Below are positions 34,373-42,251 of a stretch of 64,000 nucleotides of DNA, piece by piece. The notes under the pieces are model-generated. The model made no database searches. It was not told the origin of the DNA and worked only from the letters and a program-made list of their open reading frames with translations. Origin of the DNA: an uncultured Senegalimassilia sp. (GTDB lineage Bacteria; Actinomycetota; Coriobacteriia; Coriobacteriales; Eggerthellaceae); contig NZ_CABQJR010000005.1 in NCBI RefSeq assembly GCF_902464545.1, positions 1-64,000 of the forward strand, read 5' to 3'. Each line of letters starts with the position of its first letter. Within the stretch, counting starts at the first letter, position 1. The position numbers were made by a program, and so were the translations under genes.

Positions 34373-34600
34373 CTATAGGATAAGGTATCCTTCGCCGCTT
34401 CGTTGCCCCAGCGGCTGAAGCCGGACCATGCCAGCGGCAACCTCTTCATACAGCCTGCGGGCGATGCGAGGGTTAGTGGGTTGGCTAAGGTCGATGCCGA
34501 ACAGGTCGCAAACTTGGACCTTGCTGCCTTGCGGCCGTTTAGCGATAGCTGACAGCAGGTCTTGATAGGTTTTCTGCTCAATAGCGTTTAGTGCGATCAT
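34373..34600 (-). CDS. Small protein, DUF1413-like
   Basis: A 75-residue protein: KTYQDLLSAIAKRPQGSKVQ, then VCDLFGIDLSQPTN, RIARRLYEEVAAGMV and LQPLGQRSGEGYL. The order (effector-like N half, xxDLF, RxLYEEV, LG, final aromatic) resembles DUF1413 as I remember it. ATG 34600 follows AAGGAGG, a strong signal. Clustered GGTTGC/GCAAC half-sites lie in its upstream region. Confidence 0.55.
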   Translation of the reverse strand: MIALNAIEQKTYQDLLSAIAKRPQGSKVQVCDLFGIDLSQPTNPRIARRLYEEVAAGMVRLQPLGQRSGEGYLIL

Positions 34601-34675
34601 AGTTCCTCCTTGCAAGTGATCGATGCTCAAACGAGCAGTTGTTGATGAGAATCATAGCAAGCTGAAGCATATTAT

Positions 34676-34723
34676 GCAACCGCATGGTTGCGTACTATTT
34701 GTAGGTTGCGTCATAAGCGCAAC
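34676..34723. promoter_or_regulatory. Clustered GTTGC/GCAAC half-sites
   Basis: GCAACC-GCAT-GGTTGC (34676-34691) is followed by GTTGCG-N7-CGCAAC (34705-34723). Two adjacent dyads share one half-site sequence, 75-125 bp before the small gene at 34600. Confidence 0.45.
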
Positions 34724-34727
34724 TTTT

Positions 34728-35006
34728 CTAGAGAGTAAACCGCATAGCTACCGGAATGCTGGCATTTTCCCAGCCTGCATGGCTTGGATGGAATGAAGCT
34801 TCAAAGAACTGTCGCGTGGTTTGCAGCCCCCGACTGTACGCAGCGTGATTTCGAAGGATTTCAGGGATATGGGAGATAGACACTGGCGCTCCCCGCCTCG
34901 ACGGGATGCTGGTTAAGCAGGGTTTTATGACGTTGCCGCTAAGGATCGCTTGCTTGCCTGCCCTTACGACTCTTACACGGAGTGGATTCGTTTGAGCTTT
35001 TGACAT
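34728..35006 (-). CDS. Doubtful 92-codon open frame
   Basis: The frame encodes a basic 92-residue product (SKAQTNPLRVRVVRAGKQAI at the start) that matches nothing I know, with no clear ribosome-binding site. It may be non-coding or the remains of a gene. Apart from this, 34601-35272 holds no gene that I can support. Confidence 0.2.
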   Translation of the reverse strand: MSKAQTNPLRVRVVRAGKQAILSGNVIKPCLTSIPSRRGAPVSISHIPEILRNHAAYSRGLQTTRQFFEASFHPSHAGWENASIPVAMRFTL

Positions 35007-35272
35007 CAGCTAGGCCGAACCCTCGCCAAACGCCATGATACGAGCACGTGAACGGGCGAACATCGCGGCCAGAGCTGTGGATTGAAGGCTCAGCGAATAA
35101 CGACACATACCAAAACCGCAGGTCAAACCTGTATCAAACGCTAAATGCCGCAATCATTCAATGCACCCGGGGGAATCGCCTCATCAGACAAGGCCCTTTC
35201 AAGCGCCAGAGTCCGGCCAGGAAGGTCGGGCGAGCCGCCCAAACGCCAGATGCACCTCACCAGCTCTTTCGC

Positions 35273-35886
35273 CTACAACAACACAAGGGTGCTGAGCAAT
35301 TTGAGACCGTAGAGAGCGATTACAACGCCGCAGACGCGATTAACCCACGTGAGAGCGCGCACGTTGATCTTGCTGCCCAGCCGGTTGAACACGAGGGCCA
35401 GGGCGTTGAACCAGACGAAGCTGGCGGTTGCAAAGCCCGCGATGAAGCAGGGGTCGCCACCTGGGGGAAGCGTGGCCCTGAACGCGCCTAGCATGATGGT
35501 CCCGTCGACGATTGCCTGCGGGTTCAGCCACGTCACCACGAAGGCTGCGAGGATGATCTTCGCGAAGGGCTGGTTCATTTCCTTATCGCAGGATAGGTCC
35601 GCTTCCGACCTGATGAGCCCCACGCCTATGCATACGACCAGCAGGCCGCCAAGGCCCAGCACGATGCTCCTGAGCCACGGGAGGGCGTCCATCAGCGCGC
35701 CGGCGCCGAAGAAGCACCCAGGGCCATCGAGACGTCCCAGAACACCACCACGAGCGCGGTGGCCATGACACGGCCCAGCCTGTGGCTCAGGGCGCTGTTG
35801 ATGACGAACAGGTTCTGCATCCCGATGGGCGCCAGATACGCCAGGCCCAGCGTCAGTCCCTGGATGAACACGGATAGCAAGCTCAC
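35273..35886 (-). pseudogene. LysE-family amino acid exporter, frameshifted
   Basis: The N-terminal part (LLSVFIQGLTLGLAYLAPIG then MQNLFVINSAL) is LysE/ArgO-like; it runs in one frame to MALG and then to a stop at 35692. The rest (CFFGAGALMDALPWLRSIVL through VNRVCGVVIALYGLKLL) continues in another frame to 35273. One missing G in the minus-strand run CTGGGTGC (plus strand CCC at 35717-35719) joins the two into a protein of about 204 residues, the normal family length. LysE proteins export basic amino acids or related compounds. Either a recent inactivation, slippage in a G tract, or a sequencing error. Confidence 0.8.
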
Positions 35887-36017
35887 CGATATCCCTTACC
35901 GCCCAAGCAAGGCCCTGGGCATCGCGAGGTGTACGACGCTGCTGATGATAGCGTATGAGCGCGCAAGCGGGGCGCGGGGCGCGGGGCCGAGTGTGGCGAG
36001 CGCGGGATGCCGGGGCG

Positions 36018-36070
36018 GCGGGAACGAGATGCGGAGGTAGCGGGAACGAGATGCGGAGGTAGCGGGAACG
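36018..36070. repeat. 22 bp tandem repeat, 2.4 units
   Basis: Unit GCGGGAACGAGATGCGGAGG plus TA at 36018-36039 and 36040-36061, then a partial third unit to 36070. It lies upstream of the LysE pseudogene. Confidence 0.85.
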
Positions 36071-36096
36071 CTGCTTCGCCATCGATTTCGATCGGC

Positions 36097-36165
36097 GCTA
36101 ATCTTCAGTGTATCGGTGTAATGTTCAATTTCTTTTGAAGATTAGCTATGCGGATTGAAGATTAG
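36097..36165. promoter_or_regulatory. Inverted GCTAATCTTCA sites
   Basis: GCTAATCTTCA (36097-36107) and TGAAGATTAGC (36136-36146) form a perfect 11 bp dyad 28 bp apart, followed by a third half-site TGAAGATTAG at 36156-36165. The spacing resembles a regulator-bound promoter, possibly for the LysE gene. Confidence 0.4.
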
Positions 36166-36183
36166 GAGGGGTCTCGGAGAGTC

Positions 36184-36367
36184 GCTGCCAAAAATTGCGC
36201 GAGTGAGTGTAAATGAGAGCGCGCTGCTGGTCAACCTGGGCAAAAAGCACTCCTAGCGCACTAAAATGCATGGTTAAATCCCTTGTTATCAGGACACTTT
36301 CGCAATAGGAAATAAATCAAACGCTCAGCCAGGTCTAAGAACACGCACTCGCACGTTTTTTGGCAGC
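36184..36367. mobile_element. MITE-like element with 26 bp terminal inverted repeats
   Basis: GCTGCCAAAAATTGCGCGAG plus TGAGTG (36184-36209) is matched by its near-complement at 36342-36367 (22 of 26 positions). The 184 bp element has no coding capacity and no obvious target duplication. Confidence 0.5.
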
Positions 36368-36488
36368 AAACGGGGCAACCCTACCGGAACGCAGATGCGA
36401 TCGCGAAATCGCACAGGCGCAGCTGCCATTGCATTAGGCTGCTTGCGTCCCAGCAGACACATCGCCCCTCACGAGCGGTCAGCGCGAG

Positions 36489-36510
36489 CGCGCCTCCGTC
36501 CCCCGTTCAC
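36489..36510. repeat. Partial copy of the 27 bp dispersed repeat
   Basis: GCGCCTCCGTCCCCCGTTCA near the end of the ABC operon, with a C-for-T change shared with the copy at 41586. Confidence 0.6.
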
Positions 36511-36524
36511 AACACGGAGCAAGC

Positions 36525-36563
36525 GAGAAGCGGCAGCGGCAAGGGCTTGCCCCGCCGCTTCTC
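36525..36563 (-). terminator. Hairpin downstream of the ABC transporter operon
   Basis: GAGAAGCGGC (36525-36534) pairs with GCCGCTTCTC (36554-36563), with extra inner pairing, just after the stop at 36567 on the minus strand. Confidence 0.55.
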
Positions 36564-36566
36564 GGA

Positions 36567-38327
36567 TTACAGTTGCCAGGTTTCGGTTTCCCTTTGCAGA
36601 GCCACCATCCGGGCGAATTGGCCGCCGGCGGCTTTCAGTTGCTCGGGCGATCCTTGCTCGGCTACTTGGCCGTCTTTGAGGACGACCACCTTGTCGGCGG
36701 CTTCGACTGTGCGCATGCGGTGCGCGATCACGATGACCGTTTTGCCTGCTAGTAGCCTTGAAAGGGCCGATTGCACCTTGGTTTCGTTCTCTACGTCGAG
36801 CGATGCCGTCGCCTCGTCGAGCAGCACGATGGGCGCGTTCTTCAACAGTGCGCGGGCAATCGAGATACGCTGACGCTCGCCACCGGAGAGTTTGGAGCCG
36901 TTCTCGCCGATCTTCGTGTCGTACCCCTGCGGCATGCGGCTGACGAACTCGTCGCAGTTCGCTGCGCGCGCGGCGGCCAGAACCTCGGCGTCGGTGGCGT
37001 CGCGGCGGCCAAGACGGATGTTGCCCATCACCGTGTCGTCGAACAGCAGCACGTCCTGGAACACGATGGCGTAATCGCGCAGCAGCGTTTCGGGGTCAAC
37101 CGTGGACACGTCGACGCCGCCCACGCGCACCGCGCCGCCCGTGGCGTCCCAGAACCGCGCAGCTAGGCGCGCGCAGGTGGACTTGCCCGAGCCGGACGGC
37201 CCCACCAGCGCCGTCACCTGGCCTTCCCGCGCGGTGAAGCTCACGTCGGCCAGCACGCGCTCCCCCGCTCGCCCGTCGTCGCCGGCGCCGTAGGAGAACG
37301 CTACGTGGTCGAACTCGATATCGTGGCCCGCCGGCGCGAACTCGGCCGTGCCCGAGGCCATGGGCTCCTCCATGATCGAGCGCATGCGCGCCGCCGACGT
37401 CTCGGAGGCGAACAACTCGCTGACCAGCGCGAACGCCTGATCGAACGGGGCGTAGATGCGCGAGATCACCAGCAGATACGCGAACATGACCATGAAGTCG
37501 ATCTGACCTGCGGCGATAAGGGCCGCGCCCGCAATAAGCGTGGTGGCGATGCCCAGGCGCAAGATCGCGTACGCCGTGTTCACCAGCAGGCCGTTGGTCA
37601 GCTCGCCCTTCGCGCATTCGCGCTCGGTGGCGTCGATCGTGGCGTTCAGGCCCGCCAGGTAGTGCCGCTCCTGGTTGGTGGCGCGGATCTCGCGCACGCA
37701 GTCGAGCGTCTCCTGGATGCCTTGCGTCACCTTCAGCTTCGCCATCCTATTGCGCTCGAACACCGGCTTCATCGGCTTGCGCGTGGCGAACAACAGGGCA
37801 AAAGCCACCGGAACGCTCCAAAACGCCGCGATCGAAAGCTGCCAGCAGAAGAACAGCGAGCACACGAACACAATGGACGTCGAGATCACGGCGCCCCACA
37901 GCTCGCCGAGCGCATGGCTGTAGGCGTGTTCCATGACCTGCACGTCGCCCATGATGGTTTCGGTCAAATCTGCCAGGTCGCGCCGCCCGAAGAACGAAAG
38001 CGGCAGTTTGCGCAGACGCTCGGCAATCTCCATGCGCTGGTTGCCGCATTCCTCGTAGTAAATGCAGTAGGAGTAGTAATACTGCTGCCAGTTGGACAGC
38101 AACAGCGCCGCGAAGAACACCGCAAGGCCTATGGCAAACAGCGCCGCGCCCGGCAGGTCGGCGCCTTCGGTCAGGTGTTTCACGAACCCGTCCATCACCA
38201 GGAACAGAAACGCCATGCCGGCCATGGTGACCAGGTTCGTGACGCAGGTCCAGAACACGCCGCGCTTCACGCCGGACATGCCCTTGTCGGAAAGGAAGTA
38301 CTTCTTCTTAAACGAGGCGAACATCAT
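36567..38327 (-). CDS. ABC exporter half-transporter (second subunit)
   Basis: A 586-residue fusion of a six-helix exporter membrane domain (about residues 20-320) and an ABC ATPase. The ATPase has Walker A GPSGSGKST, Q-loop VFQDVLLF, signature KLSGGERQRISIARALL, Walker B IVLLDEATASLD and the switch His in IAHRMRTV, so all catalytic elements are intact. Its ATG overlaps the stop of the upstream half-transporter by 4 bp; they should form a heterodimer. The pair with a divergent AraC regulator resembles the YbtP/YbtQ and IrtA/IrtB siderophore importers, which have an exporter fold. Export of a peptide or drug is the alternative. Confidence 0.85.
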   Translation of the reverse strand: MMFASFKKKYFLSDKGMSGVKRGVFWTCVTNLVTMAGMAFLFLVMDGFVKHLTEGADLPGAALFAIGLAVFFAALLLSNWQQYYYSYCIYYEECGNQRMEIAERLRKLPLSFFGRRDLADLTETIMGDVQVMEHAYSHALGELWGAVISTSIVFVCSLFFCWQLSIAAFWSVPVAFALLFATRKPMKPVFERNRMAKLKVTQGIQETLDCVREIRATNQERHYLAGLNATIDATERECAKGELTNGLLVNTAYAILRLGIATTLIAGAALIAAGQIDFMVMFAYLLVISRIYAPFDQAFALVSELFASETSAARMRSIMEEPMASGTAEFAPAGHDIEFDHVAFSYGAGDDGRAGERVLADVSFTAREGQVTALVGPSGSGKSTCARLAARFWDATGGAVRVGGVDVSTVDPETLLRDYAIVFQDVLLFDDTVMGNIRLGRRDATDAEVLAAARAANCDEFVSRMPQGYDTKIGENGSKLSGGERQRISIARALLKNAPIVLLDEATASLDVENETKVQSALSRLLAGKTVIVIAHRMRTVEAADKVVVLKDGQVAEQGSPEQLKAAGGQFARMVALQRETETWQL

Positions 38328-40342
38328 GCCTCACCTCCCTTCATGGCGGCCGCTTCCGTCTGCGCGCCCGCGATCTTCCAGCTTGCGGCCTGCTCGTAGT
38401 CGGCCCACATGGATGCGTACAGCCCGCCAGCTTCGACCAGCTCGGCATGCGTGCCGCGCTCGGCCACGCGACCCTGGTCGAGCACCACGATCTGGTCGGC
38501 GCCCACCACCGTCGAGAGCCGGTGGGCGATCATGATCACCGTGCGGTTCTCGGCCAGCTTCGCGAAGGCGCGCTGGATGAGGGCCTCGTTCTCGGGGTCA
38601 GCGAACGCCGTGGCCTCGTCGAGCACCACGATGGGCGCGTCCTTGAGGATCGCGCGGGCAAGGGCTACGCGTTGCACTTCGCCGCCCGACAAATACGCCC
38701 CGCCGGCGCCGAGGTGCGTGTCGACGCCCTGCGGCAGCTTCGCCACGATGTCGTCGCATTGCGCGGCGTGCAGCGCTGCCAGCACCTGCTCACGCGTGGC
38801 ATCGGGCCTGGCTGCGCGCACGTTTTCCTCGAGCGTTCGGCTGAACAGCTGGTTGGTTTGGAAGACGAACGCGATCTTGTCCATGAGCTCGTGCGGGGCG
38901 GCGTCGCGCACGTCCACGCCGCCGACGAGCACGCGCCCGGCGGTTGCGTCCCAAAAGCGCGGTATCAGGCTTGCGCACGTCGACTTGCCGCCGCCCGACG
39001 GACCCACGAGCGCGAGGGTCGTGCCGGCGGGGACTTCGAAGCTCACGTCGTCGAGCGCGTTGGCTGCGGCGCCTTCATAGGCAAACGACACGTGCTCGAA
39101 GCGCACGTCACCGCCCTCGATGTGGCGCGGGTTCGCGAGGGCCTCGAGCGGCTTCGCCTCCAAGATCGCACGCACGCGGCCGAGGGAATCGCCCGCCATC
39201 TGCGACGCCTCGCTCATGAACATGAGCTTCGCCATAGCTGTGGGAATGACCGCCGAGAAGATGGCGTAGAAGGCGAAATCGACCACGAAGCTGGGGAGAT
39301 CCGCTTCGCCCGGCGCCAGGATGAGCGCCACGGGAAGCAGGAACACCACCAAGCCGTTGAGCACCGACAGCTGAAGGACCTGCGGTTTTCGACAGAACGT
39401 GCCCGCGTAGTCCTGCGCCATGCGCGCGTAGTCGGCGATGGCATCGTGGAACGCCTTGAAGGAGTGCACCGTCTGTTGAAACACCTTCACCACGGGGATG
39501 CCGCGCACGTATTCGGTGCCGGTTTCGTTCATGCGCACAAGCGCGCCCATATAAGCTTTCATGAACTCCATGCCCTTGCCGGACATCATGGTCATGAGAC
39601 AGCAGACCGAGATCACGATCGGGACCAGACACGCAAGGCCAAGGCGCCAATCGAAGGCGAACAGCAGCGCGAGCATACCGACCACCATGGCGATCGAACC
39701 CGCCGCATCGGGCAACACGTGCGCGAGCAGCGATTCGGTGCTGGCAGCGCAGCCGTCGATCACGCGGCGCAGCTCGCCGGTTGCGTGCGTGTCGAAGTAA
39801 CCGAGCGGCAGGCGCATGAGGTGCTCGGTGGTTTGCTTGCGCATGTTCGACGCCGTGCGGAACGCGGCCAGGTGCGTGCACATGAGCGCGAGGAAATAGG
39901 CCGCGATCGAGGCGACCGCGCCGCCGATGGCCCACCAGCCGTACGCGGCGATGCCTTGCGCGGCCTGCCAATTCGGCGCGACTTCGATAAGGTCGCGCGC
40001 GACAAGCCAGATGCACACGTAGGGCACGAAGCCGAGCAGCTGCGATACGGCGCTGAGCGCCAAGCCGAGGTACGTGAGCGGCTTTCTGCTGCCTGCGAAG
40101 TCGAGGAGCTGGGAGATGTCGTTGCGTTTGGGGCTGGGAGTGGGGGTTGCCGACGGGTCAACGGCTTCGCCAGCAACATTGACACCGGTTTGGTTGTTTT
40201 CGGCGTTTGCCGCAAACGATTTTCCTACGGCTTCGCCGCCGCCGACGTCGCCTGCTGCCAAGCAAGGTGCTTCGGCGGTGGGCGGGTCGGCGGCTTCGTC
40301 GGCGTTTTGGCGAGGTGTTGGGCGTGGTTCCTCTTCGGCCAT
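38324..40342 (-). CDS. ABC exporter half-transporter (first subunit)
   Basis: A 672-residue half-transporter. A long, Pro/Glu/Ala-rich N-terminal extension (about residues 1-75, AEEEPRPTPRQNADEAADPP) precedes the six-helix domain. The ATPase has GPSGGGKST, FVFQTNQLF, YLSGGEVQRVALARAIL, IVVLDEATAFADPE and AHRLSTV. The D-loop reads AFADPENE, different from the SLDxE of the partner, as in asymmetric heterodimers. ATG 40342 follows GGAAGGA; the open frame to 40495 lacks a start signal. The second subunit is translationally coupled. Confidence 0.85.
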   Translation of the reverse strand: MAEEEPRPTPRQNADEAADPPTAEAPCLAAGDVGGGEAVGKSFAANAENNQTGVNVAGEAVDPSATPTPSPKRNDISQLLDFAGSRKPLTYLGLALSAVSQLLGFVPYVCIWLVARDLIEVAPNWQAAQGIAAYGWWAIGGAVASIAAYFLALMCTHLAAFRTASNMRKQTTEHLMRLPLGYFDTHATGELRRVIDGCAASTESLLAHVLPDAAGSIAMVVGMLALLFAFDWRLGLACLVPIVISVCCLMTMMSGKGMEFMKAYMGALVRMNETGTEYVRGIPVVKVFQQTVHSFKAFHDAIADYARMAQDYAGTFCRKPQVLQLSVLNGLVVFLLPVALILAPGEADLPSFVVDFAFYAIFSAVIPTAMAKLMFMSEASQMAGDSLGRVRAILEAKPLEALANPRHIEGGDVRFEHVSFAYEGAAANALDDVSFEVPAGTTLALVGPSGGGKSTCASLIPRFWDATAGRVLVGGVDVRDAAPHELMDKIAFVFQTNQLFSRTLEENVRAARPDATREQVLAALHAAQCDDIVAKLPQGVDTHLGAGGAYLSGGEVQRVALARAILKDAPIVVLDEATAFADPENEALIQRAFAKLAENRTVIMIAHRLSTVVGADQIVVLDQGRVAERGTHAELVEAGGLYASMWADYEQAASWKIAGAQTEAAAMKGGEA

Positions 40343-40511
40343 AGTTATTCCTTCCCTATTTGGGGCTTTTGCGCGGCGCGTTTTTGGGCGTTTTGCCGGC
40401 GCGGAATGCCTCTTGCTAGTTACCTTGGCGTAACTTATCATGCAAGGAAGCCTTGGCAAACATTCCTGCTGAGCGCGTGCACGAAACCGAAACAATGAGA
40501 GACGAATCCGA

Positions 40512-41498
40512 ATGACCGATGCTTCCGCCTACAACGCCATCCCACGCGCGGTTCGCTCGCTTTACGAGCCGCAGCTCGAGCAGTTCGGGATCGTCATCCG
40601 CCGCAACGGCGAAGGCTGGTCGGGCACGGGTCGGAACACCTGGGGCTGCGGGTCGGCGTGGGGCATGCCCGTTGGGGATTTCTGCATCGCGTTCAGCCAC
40701 GAGGTGTATATGGAGCGAGATATGGCGCTGGTCGAGTCGCCCGAGAGCGCATATGCGTGCGTGTGCATGGTGTCGGAGGATTCCAAGGCCACCATGCCGC
40801 GGATGATCGACCGGCCGCGGGCGCTGCTCGACGGATCGCTGTACTCGTTCGTGCAGCCAGCGGGTTCGTCTTCCGGCACGCTGCGCCGGGGAGGCCTGTA
40901 TTCGTCGCGCTGCATCTGCTTTCTGCCGCAGTATTTCGAGAAACTCGATTTGCGCTGGCCAGGCGCGTTCTCGGGCATGTTCGAGCGGTTCGGACGCGCG
41001 TGGGATGAGGCGCAATCGCGGATTATCATGTCGGCGCTGCTAGGAACCGGGCCGCAATACCGGCCGGGTTCGGCGCTGCTTATCCAGGCGCGCGTCGAGC
41101 AGATGGTGGCCGAGCTTGCCGCGTCATGCGCCGGTGACGAGGACGCGCGGTGCGGCGCTTCGGCGCGCGAGCGCGGCGAACTTGCTCTTGAGGCGCAGGC
41201 TGCCATCGAGCGCATGCTCGACGAGGGGCGCGCACCCGGCCTCGACGAGCTTGCGAGCATGCTGTTCGTGAGTCGCTCGCACCTGTGCTCGGCGTTCTCG
41301 CGCGAGACGGGGCAAAGCATCGGGCGATACGCCAAAGCGCGCCGGATCGAACGCGCAAAGGTCCTGCTTGCAAGCGGCGATTCGGTCGCGTACGTGGCCG
41401 AGCGCCTGGGTTGGCCACGACCCTCGGCGTTCTCGCAGGCGTTCAAGCAAGCAACCGGCATCTCCCCCACCGAATGGCGCGACGCGTGCAAGGGGTAG
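40512..41498 (+). CDS. AraC-family transcription regulator
   Basis: A 328-residue regulator with an unclassified N-terminal sensor (about residues 1-220) and a C-terminal pair of helix-turn-helices (LDELASMLFVSRSHLCSAFS then GQSIGRYAKARRIERAKVLL and AYVAERLGWPRPSAFSQAFK). The position divergent from the ABC pair suggests that it controls them, as YbtA controls ybtPQ in Yersinia. The ribosome-binding site before ATG 40512 is weak (GAGAG). The sensor domain has many Cys, Trp and Tyr residues but no known ligand motif. Confidence 0.83.
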   Translation: MTDASAYNAIPRAVRSLYEPQLEQFGIVIRRNGEGWSGTGRNTWGCGSAWGMPVGDFCIAFSHEVYMERDMALVESPESAYACVCMVSEDSKATMPRMIDRPRALLDGSLYSFVQPAGSSSGTLRRGGLYSSRCICFLPQYFEKLDLRWPGAFSGMFERFGRAWDEAQSRIIMSALLGTGPQYRPGSALLIQARVEQMVAELAASCAGDEDARCGASARERGELALEAQAAIERMLDEGRAPGLDELASMLFVSRSHLCSAFSRETGQSIGRYAKARRIERAKVLLASGDSVAYVAERLGWPRPSAFSQAFKQATGISPTEWRDACKG

Positions 41499-41585
41499 CG
41501 GGGAGACGGAGCGGGGACGGACCAGGCATCAGGCGCGCCGCGGGGAGCGAGCGACGTGCTTGCATGCGTGAACGCGTTTCCGCGC

Positions 41586-41609
41586 GAACACACCTCCGTC
41601 CCCCGTTCG
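41586..41609. repeat. 27 bp dispersed repeat copy
   Basis: GAACACACCTCCGTCCCCCG followed by TTCG, near the 3' end of the Doc-like gene. Confidence 0.7.
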
Positions 41610-41619
41610 TTTGGCGCGG

Positions 41620-41925
41620 TTATCCCTCAGCGGTTTGCACCCACTCCACAAGCGGTTCGAAGTCCCATGTACCATCGGCAGTACCGAGCATGGCTTCAAG
41701 AAGGTCGGCATGGGATGGCTTGAATTCGAACCCGGATAGCCTGAGGTATGTACCCATGAAGGCGGTGGCGGTTCGTTTGTTACCATCGGCGAATGGATGG
41801 TCTTTGATGATGCCGTAAGCGTATCTGCAGGCCTTTGCCTCGTCAGTTGGATGACGAAAAGCAGCCCTGCGCCTGTGAGCGCATGGGGCGAGGTGCAAAA
41901 CTTGATGGAAGGACTTCAAGGCCAT
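41620..41925 (-). pseudogene. Doc/Fic-family protein, N-terminally degraded
   Basis: The product of 101 residues carries the intact core motif KDHPFADGNKRTATAF and the following helices (YLRLSGFEF), which transfer nucleotides or phosphate in Doc and Fic toxins. About 25 N-terminal residues are missing compared with Doc. The frame upstream of FRHPTDEAK reads as unrelated sequence, while a +1 frame encodes HALTGAGLL, reminiscent of the GxxGLRDxGLL helix. This suggests a frameshift plus further decay; a genuinely short gene from ATG 41925 (weak GAGG) is the alternative. No Phd partner is adjacent. Confidence 0.55.
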
Positions 41926-41940
41926 CTGCCTCGCTTGAAT

Positions 41941-41977
41941 TGTCGCAAATGTAGGTTATTTCCCTACATTTGCGACA
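41941..41977. repeat. 15 bp perfect inverted repeat upstream of the Doc-like gene
   Basis: TGTCGCAAATGTAGG and CCTACATTTGCGACA around TTATTTC. It lies 16 bp before the proposed start at 41925, where an autoregulatory operator would be. The rest of 41978-42251, ahead of the SulP gene, shows no gene. Confidence 0.75.
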
Positions 41978-42251
41978 TCTGGCGTCATCTTGCCGACTTG
42001 TCTCGAATCGCCCCCGGCCGTCGCGTCAGCGCCGATATCCCTTCTTACTGGCGATTTTGTGTGGTCGGGCGGCGGGCGGCTTTGCCGCGTTACCATAAAC
42101 ACCCTCTTGCGGCTAGGCATGCCGTACAATCTGAAGACACATCACGCTCCATCCGGGGAAAAGGCCCGGTTGGGGCGTTGTCGTCTCCATCGCCCGGCGG
42201 GCTGCGTTGCAGGAGCTTTGAAACCGACCATTCCGACGCGAAACGAAGGCC

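Noticed and set aside
38447..40498. Open frame of 683 codons on the plus strand
   Set aside because: It lies opposite the first ABC half-transporter and has the composition of an antisense shadow (Arg, His, Glu rich), with no known motif.
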